From assembly GCF_900106065.1 (NCBI RefSeq), contig NZ_LT629796.1, positions 3,813,501-3,877,500 of the forward strand: a DNA stretch of 64,000 nt, read 5' to 3'. The stretch comes from Pseudomonas mandelii. Lineage in GTDB: Bacteria > Pseudomonadota > Gammaproteobacteria > Pseudomonadales > Pseudomonadaceae. This document shows positions 38,456-49,293 of the stretch, piece after piece. The notes beneath the pieces were generated by a model that was not told the DNA's origin, searched no databases, and saw only the letters and a program-made list of their open reading frames with translations. Within the stretch, counting starts at the first letter, position 1, and every line of letters begins with the position of its first letter. The translations under genes were made by a program, and so were the position numbers.

Positions 38456-38944
38456 CTACTTGGTCTTCTTCGGAATGCGCACGAGCTGCGTGTTCGAGTA
38501 CATGTCATGCCAGCTGCGTTTCTGTTTATCGAACAGCGACCAGAAGAACCCAAGGCCAACGCACAACAGCGACGCGATCGACACGACAAACCGCAGCAGC
38601 GCCTGCCACAGGCTGATGGACGAACCATCCGCGTTCTGCACGCGAATGCACCACACCTGCATACCCAGCGTCTGACCGGACCAGGTCCAGAACTTGGCAA
38701 AAAAACCAAACAACACAAACAGCAACACCGTCGATAGCAGCGGATCACCGTCCAGCGCGCCGGATTCGGTCAATGTGCGCATTTTGTCTTCGCCGATGAT
38801 CGCCATCTGGATCATCTTGTAAATGCCGCTGGTGACGATCAGCAGGGCGGTGCACAAGAGGAAGTCATAGAACATCGCTGCCAGGCGACGGCCCAGGGTG
38901 GCGGCGGGAAAGTCGCCCTGGGGGTTGAGCAGGTGTTTCGACAT
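38456..38944 (-). CDS. RDD family membrane protein
   Basis: 162 residues. The N-terminal part has the RDD-type motif LGRRLAAMFYDFLLCTALL (about residues 17-35; Arg-Arg...Asp), then two more hydrophobic segments (about 70-90 and 110-140) with TWSGQTLGMQVWCIRV between them, the second conserved motif of the family. RDD proteins are small inner-membrane proteins of mostly unknown function, some implicated in sodium/proton exchange. It is convergent with the IS110 element, and its upstream end faces the cold-shock terminator. Confidence 0.85.
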   Translation of the reverse strand: MSKHLLNPQGDFPAATLGRRLAAMFYDFLLCTALLIVTSGIYKMIQMAIIGEDKMRTLTESGALDGDPLLSTVLLFVLFGFFAKFWTWSGQTLGMQVWCIRVQNADGSSISLWQALLRFVVSIASLLCVGLGFFWSLFDKQKRSWHDMYSNTQLVRIPKKTK

Positions 38945-38991
38945 GGCAGCCTCTGGACGGAAAAAAAAGCCATTTTACGGGTTTACGCGCA

Positions 38992-39027
38992 CAAAAAAGC
39001 CCCTGATGTCAGCATCAGGGGCTTTTT
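38992..39027 (-). terminator. Rho-independent terminator of the cold-shock gene
   Basis: An 11-bp stem (AGCCCCTGATG / CATCAGGGGCT) with T-runs on both sides lies just downstream of the csp stop and is likely to work in both directions. Confidence 0.9.
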
Positions 39028-39039
39028 CGTTACAGAAGA

Positions 39040-39252
39040 TTAGGCTTCTGCTTGTACTTCGTCAGCCTGCATGCCTTTCTGGCCTTGCACAGCAACGAAA
39101 GTCACTTTCTGGCCTTCTTTCAGGCTTTTGAAGCCGTTGCCCTGAATAGCGCGGAAATGCACGAACAGATCCGGACCGCTTTCTGGAGTGATAAAACCAA
39201 AACCTTTCTCGTCGTTAAACCACTTGACGGTACCGCTCTGACGTTGGGACAT
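39040..39252 (-). CDS. CspA-family cold-shock protein
   Basis: 70 residues, a single OB-fold cold-shock domain with RNP1 KGFGFI and RNP2 DLFVHF and the usual start [14 protein letters not shown]. It is a cytoplasmic RNA chaperone that melts secondary structure. Codon use is biased as in highly expressed genes. The Shine-Dalgarno AAAGGAAA lies just before the ATG. The upstream region has room for a long 5' leader such as controls cspA-type mRNAs. Close in sequence to CapB of cold-adapted pseudomonads. Confidence 0.95.
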   Translation of the reverse strand: MSQRQSGTVKWFNDEKGFGFITPESGPDLFVHFRAIQGNGFKSLKEGQKVTFVAVQGQKGMQADEVQAEA

Positions 39253-39656
39253 TTCTTATTTCCTTTGACGCAAAAATTAATGACAGTCTCCTTCTCATGA
39301 AAGAGTACTGGGGCTGGTTGCAGGAGAGTAAGAAGACGTCGAACGGGATGTAGCTAACTTGTAGGCTACTGCCCAGGTCACGATTCCAAGCGACCCATGC
39401 AAACACAGTGAACAAACTCTACGCCAACTACGTGAGAAAAAACAAGCCCTGTGAGAGCCCCGGTTTTGCTCAGGTTGATGGCAATAGCGTGTCCACTAGT
39501 GCGGGCTTATTCGATCGGGTTGTTCAATTGTTTTCGAACGTTATAAGCAACGTTCATAAACGAAGCTTAGAGCCAAAGACATGCACTGTTTTATGGCGGT
39601 TGCGTTACACATTAGTGCACTGTTAACGCAACCGCGTTACTTATAGAAACAGTCAA
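39253..39656. promoter_or_regulatory. leader region of the csp gene and gcvT 3' flank
   Basis: 404 bp without a gene. It holds the csp promoter and probably a long leader (minus strand), and on its right a 12-bp inverted repeat (39596-39607 GCGGTTGCGTTA with 39624-39635 TAACGCAACCGC, 16-nt loop) just past the gcvT stop. That hairpin has no T-run on the minus strand, so it may protect the gcv mRNA end rather than terminate it. Confidence 0.5.
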
Positions 39657-40781
39657 TCAGCCGCGATAGTAGCGTTGTGGAACAAATGGCATTTTGCTTA
39701 CAAGCAAAGGCACCTTTTTCCCACGAACAATCGCCCATACGGGTGTATCGATAGCGATATAAGCGCTGTCGAGGTAGCCCATGGCTAACGGTCCGCCCAG
39801 AGTCGGGCCGAAACCACCGCTGCACACAGCGCCGATGATGTCGCCTGCTTCGTTGACGATTTCCGCGCCTTCACGCACCGGTGTACGTTCCTGAGGCAAC
39901 AGGCCCACACGCTTGCGGTTGACGCCGGCTTGTTGTTGCGCGAACACAGTCTCTGCGCCAGGGAAGCCGCCGGCCCGTGCGCCATCGGCGCGACGTGGCT
40001 TGGAGATGGCCCACAGCAGGCTGGCCTCGATCGGAGTGGTCTCGGTGTTCATGTCGTGGCCGTAGAGGCACAGGCCGGCTTCCAGGCGCAGGGAGTCGCG
40101 AGCGCCGAGGCCGATGGCCGCCACTTCAGGCTCAGCCAGCAGCGCGCGCGCCAAGGCTTCAGCGTTGGCGGCCGGTACGGAGATTTCGAAGCCGTCTTCA
40201 CCGGTGTAGCCCGAACGGCTGACAAAGCATTCGACACCCAGCAGTTTCACTCGGGTGAACTGCATGAAAGTCATCTTCGCGACTTCAGGCGCCAGACGAG
40301 CGAGCACGGTCACGGCAGCCGGGCCTTGCAGGGCCAGCAGCGCGCGTTCTTCGAACAGCGGTTCGATTGTGCACTGGTCGCCAATGTGCTTTTGCAGATG
40401 CGCAAGGTCCTGATCCTTGCAGGCGGCGTTGACCACCAGGAACAGTTCGTCGTTACCCAGGTTGGCGACCATCAGGTCGTCGAGGATTCCGCCGGTTTCA
40501 TTGGTGAACATCGCGTAGCGCTGCATGCCCACCGGCAGGTCGATGATGTCCACCGGCACCAGGGTTTCCAGGGCCTTGGCGGCATTGGCGCCGGTCAGGC
40601 GGATCTGGCCCATGTGCGAGACATCGAACAGCCCGGCCTGATCACGGGTGTGCTGGTGTTCCTTCATCACGCCCAACGGGTATTGCACCGGCATGTCGTA
40701 GCCGGCGAACGGCACCATGCGCGCGCCGAGTTCGATGTGCAGTGCATGCAGCGGGGTTTTCAGCAATTGTTCGGTGGACAT
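39657..40781 (-). CDS. gcvT: glycine cleavage system aminomethyltransferase GcvT
   Basis: 374 residues from ATG 40781 ([15 protein letters not shown]); the longer frame to 40826 is an extension. The T protein takes the aminomethyl group from lipoyl-GcvH, giving methylene-tetrahydrofolate and ammonia. Visible: [23 protein letters not shown] (about residues 48-58), [11 protein letters not shown] with the folate-contacting acids (about 188-198), and [19 protein letters not shown]. Last gene of the gcvH-gcvP-sdaA-gcvT operon, 38 nt after sdaA. Confidence 0.96.
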   Translation of the reverse strand: MSTEQLLKTPLHALHIELGARMVPFAGYDMPVQYPLGVMKEHQHTRDQAGLFDVSHMGQIRLTGANAAKALETLVPVDIIDLPVGMQRYAMFTNETGGILDDLMVANLGNDELFLVVNAACKDQDLAHLQKHIGDQCTIEPLFEERALLALQGPAAVTVLARLAPEVAKMTFMQFTRVKLLGVECFVSRSGYTGEDGFEISVPAANAEALARALLAEPEVAAIGLGARDSLRLEAGLCLYGHDMNTETTPIEASLLWAISKPRRADGARAGGFPGAETVFAQQQAGVNRKRVGLLPQERTPVREGAEIVNEAGDIIGAVCSGGFGPTLGGPLAMGYLDSAYIAIDTPVWAIVRGKKVPLLVSKMPFVPQRYYRG

Positions 40782-40819
40782 ATTCAGCTCCTGAAAAAGT
40801 GTGCGGATGCGCGTGGGCA

Positions 40820-42196
<1,377 letters not shown>

Positions 42197-42238
42197 GGTT
42201 GGGCTCCGGTTTCTTGTTATGAGGAGCACCACACGACC

Positions 42239-42313
42239 TGTAGGAGCGAGGCTTGCCCGCGAAGCTTTTAGCGGCCGTGATGGCCTCTTCGCGGGCAAGC
42301 CTCGCTCCTACAG
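42239..42313. repeat. REPIN inside the gcv operon
   Basis: Arms CTGTAGGAGCGAGGCTTGCC... at 42239-42263 and their inverse at 42289-42313. It sits in the 160-nt spacer between gcvP and sdaA, so it is transcribed with the operon and may shape relative mRNA stability. Confidence 0.9.
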
Positions 42314-42356
42314 AACCGGTGTGTCCTTGTGAGGGCGGTGAACCGCCCCCTATGGA

Positions 42357-45209
42357 TCAAGCGTAGCTTTCGATCGACGGGCAAGCGCAAACCAGGTTGC
42401 GATCGCCAAACACGTTGTCGACGCGACCGACCGGTGGCCAGTACTTGCCTTCGATCAGCGACGCAACCGGGTATACCGCTTGCTCACGGCTGTACGGATG
42501 CGCCCACTCGCCAACGATTTCCGCGGCGGTGTGCGGGGCGTTTTTCAGCGGGTTGTCGTCCTTGTCCAGCGTGCCGTTTTCCACCGCGCGAATTTCTTCG
42601 CGGATGCGGATCATGGCGTCGCAGAAGCGGTCCAGTTCTTCCTTGGATTCGCTTTCGGTCGGCTCGATCATCAGCGTGCCGGCGACCGGGAAGGACATGG
42701 TCGGGGCATGGAAACCGAAGTCGATCAGGCGCTTGGCGACGTCATCGACGCTGATGCCGCTGCTGTCTTTCAGCGGACGCAAATCGAGGATGCATTCGTG
42801 CGCCACCAGACCGTTGCTGCCGGTGTACAGCACTGGGTAGTGCTCTTCGAGGCGACGGGAAATGTAGTTGGCATTGAGGATCGCGAGCTGCGAAGCGCGC
42901 TTGAGGCCCGCGCCGCCCATCATCCGAATGTACATCCAGGTGATTGGCAGAATGCTCGCGCTGCCGAACGGTGCCGCGCAGACCGCGCCTTCTTTACGCT
43001 CCATGGTGCCGTGACCCGGCAGGAACGGGGTCAGGTGCGATTTCACGCCAATCGGGCCAACGCCCGGGCCGCCACCACCGTGGGGAATGCAGAAGGTTTT
43101 GTGCAGGTTCAGGTGGGACACGTCGCCGCCGAACTTGCCCGGGGCGCAGAGGCCGACCATCGCGTTCATGTTGGCGCCGTCGATGTACACCTGGCCGCCG
43201 TGGTCATGAATGATGCCGCAGATTTCACGGATGCCTTCTTCGAACACGCCGTGGGTCGACGGGTAAGTGATCATCAATGCTGCGAGGTGTTCGCGGTGCT
43301 CGATGGCCTTGGCGCGCAGGTCTTCGATGTCGACGTTGCCGCGGGCATCGCACGCGGTGACGACTACGCGCATGCCGGCCATGTTGGCGGTGGCCGGGTT
43401 GGTGCCGTGGGCAGAGGACGGGATCAGGCAGATGTCGCGACGGTCTTCGCCACGGCTCTGGTGATAGGCGCGAATTGCCAGCAGGCCGGCGTATTCACCT
43501 TGGGAACCGGCGTTCGGTTGCAGGGAGATCGCGTCGTAACCGGTGGCGGCGCAGAGCATCGCTTCCAGTTCGTCGGTCAGCTGTTGGTAACCGGCGCTTT
43601 GCTCGGCCGGGGCGAACGGGTGCAGGGCACCGAACTCGGCCCAGGTGACCGGGATCATTTCGCTGGCGGCGTTGAGTTTCATGGTGCACGAACCCAGCGG
43701 GATCATGGTGCGATCCAGGGCCAGGTCCTTGTCGGCCAGCTTGCGCAGGTAGCGCATCAGCTCGGTTTCCGAGTGATAACGGTTGAACACCGGGTGGCTG
43801 AGGATCGGAGATTGGCGAACCAGCGCGGCCGGGAGGGTGCTGACCACGGAACCGGCGAGGGCGGCGAAGTCTGGCAGCGCCTTAGCGTCGGCGAACAGGG
43901 CCCACAGGGTTTCCACGTCGGCTTGCGAAGTGGTTTCGTCGAGGGACAGGCCCAGACGCTCGGCATCCACGACGCGCAGGTTGATCTGCTGGGCGCGAGC
44001 CTTGTCGTGCAACGCGCCAGTGTTGGCGCCGGTTTTAATGGTCAACGTGTCGAAGAAGCTTTCTTGCTCGACCGTCAGGCCCAGTGCGCTCAAGCCCTTG
44101 GCCAGAATCGCGGTCAGGTGATGAATGCGGTTGGCGATCTGCGTCAGGCCTTTCGGGCCGTGGTACACGGCGTACATGCTGGCGATGTTGGCCAACAAAA
44201 CCTGCGCGGTGCAGATGTTCGACGTGGCCTTCTCGCGGCGGATGTGCTGCTCGCGGGTTTGCATCGCCAGGCGCAGGGCCGGTTTGCCGAAACGGTCCAC
44301 GGAGACACCGACCAGACGGCCCGGCATGTCGCGCTTGAACGCATCTTTCGTCGAGAAGTAAGCCGCGTGCGGGCCACCGAAGCCCAGCGGCACGCCGAAG
44401 CGTTGCGCGCTGCCGATGGCCACGTCGGCGCCGAACTCACCCGGAGGGGTCAGCACGGTCAGGGCCAACAGGTCGGCGGCGACGGCGACCAGCGCGTTGG
44501 CGGCGTGGAAGCGTTCGGTCAGTTCGCGGTAATCGAAGACGTCACCGTTGCTCGCCGGGTATTGCAGCAAGGCGCCGAAGAACGGCGTCACGTCAGTCAG
44601 TGCCTGCTCGTCACCAACGACCACGTCGATACCCAGCGGCTCGGCACGGGTGCGCAGTACGTCGAGGGTTTGCGGGTGGCAATGCACGGACGCGAAGAAG
44701 GCGTGGCTGCCCTTGTTCTTGCTCAGGCGTTTGCAAAAGGTCATCGCTTCGGCGGCGGCGGTGGCTTCGTCGAGCAAGGATGCGTTGGCAATCGGCAGGC
44801 CGGTCAGGTCGCTGATCAGGGTCTGGAAGTTCAGCAGCGCTTCGAGACGACCCTGGGAGATTTCTGGCTGGTACGGGGTGTACGCGGTGTACCAGGCCGG
44901 GTTTTCCAGCAGGTTGCGCAGGATCGGCGACGGCGTGTGGGTGCCGTAGTAACCCTGGCCGATGAAGGTCTTGAACAGCTGGTTTTTGCCGGCGATGGAC
45001 TTGATCAAGGCCAGGGCATCGGCTTCGCTCAGGCCGTCTTCGAGACCGAGGACGCTGGTGCCTTTGATGCTTTCCGGGATGACGCTGGCGCTCAGGGCTT
45101 CCAGAGAGTCAAAACCGAGGCTGTTGAGCATGGCTTGCTCGTCGCCGGAACGCGGGCCGATGTGGCGGGCGATGAATTCGTTGGCGGTCGTCAGGTTGAC
45201 TTGAGTCAT
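42357..45209 (-). CDS. gcvP: glycine decarboxylase (P protein) GcvP
   Basis: 950 residues, full-length homodimeric P protein. PLP-dependent: it decarboxylates glycine and passes the aminomethyl group to lipoyl-GcvH. The C-terminal half holds the PLP-lysine region [17 protein letters not shown] (about residues 695-711). The N-terminal half keeps [20 protein letters not shown] (about 132-151), the conserved fold of the inactive copy. It is separated by 11 nt from gcvH. Pseudomonads often have two P proteins; this one belongs to the glycine-inducible set, judged by the adjacent regulator. Confidence 0.98.
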   Translation of the reverse strand: MTQVNLTTANEFIARHIGPRSGDEQAMLNSLGFDSLEALSASVIPESIKGTSVLGLEDGLSEADALALIKSIAGKNQLFKTFIGQGYYGTHTPSPILRNLLENPAWYTAYTPYQPEISQGRLEALLNFQTLISDLTGLPIANASLLDEATAAAEAMTFCKRLSKNKGSHAFFASVHCHPQTLDVLRTRAEPLGIDVVVGDEQALTDVTPFFGALLQYPASNGDVFDYRELTERFHAANALVAVAADLLALTVLTPPGEFGADVAIGSAQRFGVPLGFGGPHAAYFSTKDAFKRDMPGRLVGVSVDRFGKPALRLAMQTREQHIRREKATSNICTAQVLLANIASMYAVYHGPKGLTQIANRIHHLTAILAKGLSALGLTVEQESFFDTLTIKTGANTGALHDKARAQQINLRVVDAERLGLSLDETTSQADVETLWALFADAKALPDFAALAGSVVSTLPAALVRQSPILSHPVFNRYHSETELMRYLRKLADKDLALDRTMIPLGSCTMKLNAASEMIPVTWAEFGALHPFAPAEQSAGYQQLTDELEAMLCAATGYDAISLQPNAGSQGEYAGLLAIRAYHQSRGEDRRDICLIPSSAHGTNPATANMAGMRVVVTACDARGNVDIEDLRAKAIEHREHLAALMITYPSTHGVFEEGIREICGIIHDHGGQVYIDGANMNAMVGLCAPGKFGGDVSHLNLHKTFCIPHGGGGPGVGPIGVKSHLTPFLPGHGTMERKEGAVCAAPFGSASILPITWMYIRMMGGAGLKRASQLAILNANYISRRLEEHYPVLYTGSNGLVAHECILDLRPLKDSSGISVDDVAKRLIDFGFHAPTMSFPVAGTLMIEPTESESKEELDRFCDAMIRIREEIRAVENGTLDKDDNPLKNAPHTAAEIVGEWAHPYSREQAVYPVASLIEGKYWPPVGRVDNVFGDRNLVCACPSIESYA

Positions 45210-45220
45210 GTCAGCGCTCC

Positions 45221-45604
45221 TCAGGCTTCGGCGTTGGCTTTGATCAGACGGTCGTAAGCGTCCTGATCCAGCAGTTTGGCGACAGCCGAAGCGTCGGTTG
45301 GCTGAAAGCGGAAGAACCAGCCTTCGCCCAGCGGATCTTCGTTGACCAGTTCAGGGCTGGTGTCGAGTGCCGGGTTCACTTCCAGCACTTCGCCGTCAAG
45401 TGGCATGTACACGCCGCTGGCGGCTTTTACCGATTCCACGGTGGCGGCTTCGGCGCCTTTGTCGTAGGACTGCAGCTCAGGCAGTTGTACGAAAACCACG
45501 TCGCCCAAGGCGTTCTGTGCGAAGGCGGTGATGCCGACAGTGACGCTGCCGTCAGCTTCGGTGCGCAGCCATTCGTGATCTTCAGTAAAACGCAACTCGC
45601 TCAT
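45221..45604 (-). CDS. gcvH: glycine cleavage system H protein
   Basis: 127 residues. Lipoyl carrier domain with the lipoylated Lys in [19 protein letters not shown] (about residues 60-78) and the start [20 protein letters not shown] typical of GcvH. It shuttles the aminomethyl group among the P, T and L proteins. It is first in the operon and should be expressed from the sigma54 promoter about 85 nt upstream. No lpd (L protein) gene is present; that subunit is shared with other complexes and encoded elsewhere. Confidence 0.97.
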   Translation of the reverse strand: MSELRFTEDHEWLRTEADGSVTVGITAFAQNALGDVVFVQLPELQSYDKGAEAATVESVKAASGVYMPLDGEVLEVNPALDTSPELVNEDPLGEGWFFRFQPTDASAVAKLLDQDAYDRLIKANAEA

Positions 45605-45687
45605 GGAAACTCCTAAGGGGGCCAGACTTGTCTGGTGGACGCGATGGAATGCTTGGGCTAAAGCCCTGCTTTATGGCGGGTTACTAA

Positions 45688-45703
45688 GCAATTTCGCGGC
45701 CAA
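45688..45703 (-). promoter_or_regulatory. sigma54 promoter of the gcv operon
   Basis: Read on the minus strand the site is TGGCCGCGAAATTGCT. The -24 GG and -12 GC are exactly 10 bp apart, as sigma54 (RpoN) requires, and TTGCT matches the -12 box well. The -24 box matches TGGC but not the following AC. It lies 84-99 bp before the gcvH start, between that gene and the presumed activator sites. Confidence 0.75.
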
Positions 45704-45765
45704 TGTTTTTTTATCGTTATAAATCAATCGCTTAGTTGATATTGCGATGTGCGGTAGATTGATGG

Positions 45766-45785
45766 CTGTAGCGAAATCGCTACAG
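45766..45785. promoter_or_regulatory. GcsR-type operator 1 (palindrome)
   Basis: CTGTAGCG-AAAT-CGCTACAG is a perfect palindrome fitting the TGTAACG-N4-CGTTCCG-like pattern bound by the TyrR-like regulator GcsR of P. aeruginosa. It lies about 65 bp upstream of the sigma54 promoter. Confidence 0.6.
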
Positions 45786-45847
45786 CAAGAGGCGAAGAAA
45801 AAAGCCTAAGTGGATCAAAGCCTTGCACAGCGGTGATCAGGGGAGGG

Positions 45848-45884
45848 TGTAGCGATATCGTTCCGCTGTAGCGCTTTCAGTACA
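45848..45884. promoter_or_regulatory. GcsR-type operators 2 and 3 (tandem)
   Basis: TGTAGCG-ATAT-CGTTCCG (45848-45865) and TGTAGCG-CTTT-CAGTACA (45867-45884) are adjacent 18-bp units spaced by 19 bp, nearly two helical turns. The first right half is identical to the published GcsR half-site CGTTCCG. Together with operator 1 they form an enhancer upstream of the sigma54 promoter. Confidence 0.7.
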
Positions 45885-45929
45885 GGTGGAGGTCGTTTTT
45901 AAACAGGTCTTCAGGCCAGACACAAACCT

Positions 45930-46021
45930 CTGTAGGAGTGAGCATGCTCGCGATAGCGGTGTGTCAGTCAACACATGCAGCAACTGACACTCCGCTATCG
46001 CGAGCAGGCTCACTCCTACAG
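45930..46021. repeat. REPIN, TGTAGGAGTGAGC family
   Basis: Inverted arms with core CTGTAGGAGTGAGC(A/C)TGCTCGCGATAGCGG enclose about 30 nt. It lies between the gcsR stop and the GcsR-type operators, possibly insulating the two units. Confidence 0.9.
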
Positions 46022-46057
46022 TTGTTTTGTGCCGGTTGGGAGATTGTATATCCGGCC

Positions 46058-47566
46058 TCACGGCTTATTGGGAATGCCGTACTTGCGCAGTCGATGGGCG
46101 ATCGCCGTGTGGGAAGTTTGCAGGCGGCTGGCCAGTTGCCGGGTGGAGGGGTAGCTGACGTAGAGTTTTTCCAGCAGCGTCTTTTCGAACTCCTCCATCG
46201 CCTGCTCCAGGCTATCGACATCGCTGTCACTCTGGCGCGCCACCGAGGTGCCGGCGATGTCGAGGTCGCCGATGTCCACCAGGCTGCTTTCGCAAATCGC
46301 CGCCGCACGGAAGATCACGTTCTGCAATTGCCGCACGTTGCCCGGCCAGCGGTTACCCAGCAGTGCAGGATAAGTCCCCGGCGCCAGACGACAGACCGGG
46401 CGCTGGATCTGTGCGCAGGCCTGCTGCATGAAATAGCGCGCCAGCAGCAGGATGTCCTGACCGCGTTCACGCAGAGGCGGGACTTCGACATTCAGGACGT
46501 TGAGGCGATAGAACAAGTCTTCGCGGAACGAACCTTCGCTGACCATTTTTTCCAGGTTGCGGTGAGTTGCGCTGAGGATTCGCACATTGACCTTTACCTC
46601 GCGATCACCCCCGACTCGCCGGAAGCTGCCGTCATTGAGGAACCTCAGCAACTTCGCCTGCAGGTACGGCGACATTTCACCGATTTCATCGAGAAACACC
46701 GTGCCCTGGTTGGCCAGTTCCATCAGCCCCGGTTTGCCGCCCCGTTGCGCACCGGTAAAGGCGCCAGGGGCGTAGCCGAACAGTTCGCTTTCGGCGAGGT
46801 TCTCCGGCAATGCGGCGCAGTTCAGCGCCAGGAACGGCGAACCGTGCCGGGCGCTGATGGCGTGGCAGGCCCGCGCCACCAGTTCTTTGCCGGTTCCGGT
46901 TTCGCCCTGGATCAGCAACGGCGCATCCAGTGCTGCCACGCGCTGGGCGCGTGCCTTGAGGGTACGGATCGCCGGGGACTCGCCGAGCAACGCGTCGAAA
47001 CCTTCGGCATGGTCGTGGTGCAGCGCCGAGAGGCGTTCGCCGATGCGGTTCGGTTGATACAAGGTCAGCAGGGCGCCGGCGTCGGTGATCGGGGTGGCGT
47101 CGAGCAGCAGGGTCTGGCCGTTGACGGTGATCTCGCGCAGCGGCAGGCGGAAGCCGTTTTCGAGCAATACGCCAAGCAGCGCCGGGTCGGCAAACAGATC
47201 GGCGACGCTTTCACCGGCCGGTTCGCGACCATACAACGCGATCAGCGCCGGGTTGGCCAGCAGCACTTTGCCGTCACTGTCCAGGGCCAGCACCGGGTCG
47301 GTCATGGCGGCGAGCAGCGCATCGAGCTGCAAGTGCCGCCGTTGCCCCGGAAGGATGTCGACCACCGTCATCGCTTGCACGCCGCGCACGCTGAGCAACG
47401 CATCGCGCAGCTCTTCGAGCACTTCCGGGCTCAGGGTCGGAGCGTCGATGTACACGTTGGGCGGGACCATTTCCACCGCATCCAGATTGAGATTGCGCCC
47501 ACCGAGCAGGGCCAGGACTTCCTGGGTAATGCCGACGCGGTCGATGAAGCTGACGTGGATACGCAT
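46058..47566 (-). CDS. gcsR: TyrR-like sigma54-dependent activator GcsR
   Basis: 502 residues from ATG 47566 (MRIHVSFIDRVGITQEVLAL). N-terminal ACT domain (about 1-75), PAS-like domain (about 78-190), AAA+ domain with Walker A GETGTGKELVAR (about 226-237) and the sigma54-contact loop GAFTGA (about residues 290-295), and a C-terminal TyrR-type helix-turn-helix (STRQLASRLQTSHTAIAHRL, about 476-495). In P. aeruginosa GcsR responds to glycine and activates the gcvH2 operon; the gene position and the operators downstream fit that role here. It reads in the same direction as gcvH, with about 450 bp between. Confidence 0.88.
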   Translation of the reverse strand: MRIHVSFIDRVGITQEVLALLGGRNLNLDAVEMVPPNVYIDAPTLSPEVLEELRDALLSVRGVQAMTVVDILPGQRRHLQLDALLAAMTDPVLALDSDGKVLLANPALIALYGREPAGESVADLFADPALLGVLLENGFRLPLREITVNGQTLLLDATPITDAGALLTLYQPNRIGERLSALHHDHAEGFDALLGESPAIRTLKARAQRVAALDAPLLIQGETGTGKELVARACHAISARHGSPFLALNCAALPENLAESELFGYAPGAFTGAQRGGKPGLMELANQGTVFLDEIGEMSPYLQAKLLRFLNDGSFRRVGGDREVKVNVRILSATHRNLEKMVSEGSFREDLFYRLNVLNVEVPPLRERGQDILLLARYFMQQACAQIQRPVCRLAPGTYPALLGNRWPGNVRQLQNVIFRAAAICESSLVDIGDLDIAGTSVARQSDSDVDSLEQAMEEFEKTLLEKLYVSYPSTRQLASRLQTSHTAIAHRLRKYGIPNKP

Positions 47567-47645
47567 GGGGCGGTTTTCAATCTGGCAAGCGGAGGGGGGC
47601 AAGTATGCCTTGGGGCGGGTCTCAGGTGAAATGCACGTGTTCAAC

Positions 47646-47721
47646 CTGCAGGAACGAGGCTTGCCCGCGAAGAGGCCATCAAGACCGCTAAAAGCTTCGC
47701 GGGCAAGCCTCGCTCCTACAG
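47646..47721. repeat. REPIN, GAGGCTTGCCCGCGAAG family
   Basis: Inverted arms at about 47646-47672 and 47694-47721. It lies between gcsR and the DUF5064 gene of the arc cluster. Confidence 0.88.
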
Positions 47722-47773
47722 GTCGTGGGGCCGCAGTCTTTCAGTCGGCATCCATAGCGAATGAAAGTCCGTC

Positions 47774-47797
47774 ATCGCGAGCAGGCCCGCTCCCACA
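47774..47797. repeat. single REP unit
   Basis: ATCGCGAGCAGGCCCGCTCCC, with no inverted partner, lies close to the end of the DUF5064 gene. Confidence 0.75.
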
Positions 47798-47809
47798 AGG
47801 GGGCGCAGG

Positions 47810-48172
47810 TTACTCAAAGTTCTCGAGGTCTACCGGGTCGCCGGATTTCATATCCAGCTTCTTCCGAATGTCTTCAAATACCTGGTCGTAATTTTTGTGA
47901 ACCGAGCCGATCTGGCTGTGTGTCCTTGGAATACCGTACTTCTCGGCGATATTCGTTATGTTGTTGGCGAAGTTGTAGGCCTCAACCTTGGGTAGAAAGA
48001 AGGTTTCGCTCATATCCTTTCCCTGAATGCTGCCATGCATGGTGAACTGGATGCCTTTTTCCCCTTTGTCGTTATTGCTGACCTCATAGTCGAAGTGCAG
48101 GTTGTAGCTGACATCATCCGAGGTCAGCGCGTGGCGCTCGATGTGCAAGTGACCGGGGGCGAACGTTGCCAT
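47810..48172 (-). CDS. DUF5064 family protein
   Basis: 120 residues, soluble, no signal peptide or membrane segment. The sequence (APGHLHIERHALTSDDVSYN near the N-terminus, then FTMHGSIQGK and AYNFANNITNIAEKYGIP) matches the Pseudomonas-restricted DUF5064 family as I recall it. Function unknown. It follows arcC by 12 nt on the same strand and so is probably transcribed with the arginine deiminase genes, hinting at a role in that pathway or under low oxygen. Confidence 0.75.
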   Translation of the reverse strand: MATFAPGHLHIERHALTSDDVSYNLHFDYEVSNNDKGEKGIQFTMHGSIQGKDMSETFFLPKVEAYNFANNITNIAEKYGIPRTHSQIGSVHKNYDQVFEDIRKKLDMKSGDPVDLENFE

Positions 48173-48184
48173 TGACGTTTCTCC

Positions 48185-49114
48185 TTATAAATAAGTAATG
48201 CCAGGTGTCGCCGTGCTGATGCGCGTGCCGGCCGTGCCCTGGACGATCGCTTCGATGTCCGAGAGTGAACCGATCACCGCGGTTTTTCCAGTATGGCGGG
48301 CAAACTCGCAGGCGGCCTGCACCTTCGGTCCCATGGAGCCGGCGGCGAAGCCGAGTTTTTCCATTTCGTCAGGGTGGGCTCGGGCGATGGCTTTCTGGGT
48401 CGGTTTGCCGAAGTCGATGCAGGCGGCGTTGACGTCGGTGGCGATCACCAGCAGATCGCTTTCCAGCTGTTCGGCCAGCAGCGCCGAGCACAGATCTTTG
48501 TCGATCACTGCTTCCACGCCTTGCAGTTTGCCGCTGGCGCCGTACATCGTCGGGATGCCGCCACCGCCCGCGCAGATCACGATGCTGCCTTTTTCCAGCA
48601 ACCATTTGATCGGGCGGATTTCGAAGATGCGTTTCGGTCTCGGGCTGGCCACCACGCGACGGTATTTGTCGCCGTCCGGGGCAATCGCCCAGCCTTTTTC
48701 GGCGGCAAGTTTTTCCGCTTCGGCCTTGGCGTAGACCGGGCCGATGGGTTTGGTGGGGTTCTGGAACGCCGGGTCGTTGGCATCGACTTCGACCTGGGTC
48801 AGCAAGGTGGCGAAGGGCACTTCGAAGTCCAGCAGGTTGCCCAGTTCCTGTTCGATGATGTAGCCGATCATGCCTTCGGTTTCGGCGCCGAGTACGTCCA
48901 GCGGATAAGGCGAAACCGAGGTGTAAGCGGCGGCCTGCAACGACAGCAACCCGACTTGCGGGCCATTGCCGTGAGCGATCACCAGTTCGTTGCCAGCATA
49001 AATCTTGGCGATCTGTTCAGTGGCGATCCGGATGTTGGCGCGTTGATTGTCCGCGGTCATGGGTTCACCACGGCGGAGCAGGGCGTTACCGCCCAGAGCA
49101 ACGACGATACGCAT
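48185..49114 (-). CDS. arcC: carbamate kinase ArcC
   Basis: 309 residues. Amino-acid-kinase fold: [19 protein letters not shown] (about 1-19), the [21 protein letters not shown] region (about 45-60), [10 protein letters not shown] (about 205-214) and [17 protein letters not shown] (about 262-278). It makes ATP from carbamoyl phosphate and ADP, the energy-yielding end of the arginine deiminase pathway. A REPIN lies in the 179-nt spacer that separates it from arcB. Confidence 0.97.
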   Translation of the reverse strand: MRIVVALGGNALLRRGEPMTADNQRANIRIATEQIAKIYAGNELVIAHGNGPQVGLLSLQAAAYTSVSPYPLDVLGAETEGMIGYIIEQELGNLLDFEVPFATLLTQVEVDANDPAFQNPTKPIGPVYAKAEAEKLAAEKGWAIAPDGDKYRRVVASPRPKRIFEIRPIKWLLEKGSIVICAGGGGIPTMYGASGKLQGVEAVIDKDLCSALLAEQLESDLLVIATDVNAACIDFGKPTQKAIARAHPDEMEKLGFAAGSMGPKVQAACEFARHTGKTAVIGSLSDIEAIVQGTAGTRISTATPGITYL

Positions 49115-49166
49115 AATGCAGTCCTTCTAGATGAGGTGACTCGGTCTCCCTGGTGAAACCCGATCA

Positions 49167-49258
49167 GTGTGGGAGTGAGCGTGCTCGCGATGACTATTTA
49201 ACACTCAACAGAGACGTTGACTGTTACTCCGCTATCGCGAGCAGGCTCGCTCCCACAG
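49167..49258. repeat. REPIN inside the arc operon
   Basis: Arms of the TGTGGGAGTGAGCGTGCTCGCGA type and their inverse enclose about 45 nt, placed between arcB and arcC. Being transcribed, the hairpin could uncouple the levels of arcC from arcDAB. Confidence 0.9.
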
Positions 49259-49293
49259 GGGCTTTGTTCCAGCCGGGAGAGCCGGGTGGGCCG

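Noticed and set aside
42197..42298. N-terminal extension of sdaA ([20 protein letters not shown])
   Set aside because: These residues are a translated REPIN; SdaA proteins start at [12 protein letters not shown].
42480..45257. 925-codon open frame antisense to gcvP
   Set aside because: Same cause; the opposite strand encodes full-length GcvP with intact motifs.
45605..45765. Glycine riboswitch before gcvH
   Set aside because: No tandem aptamer conservation is seen; control is better explained by GcsR sites and a sigma54 promoter.
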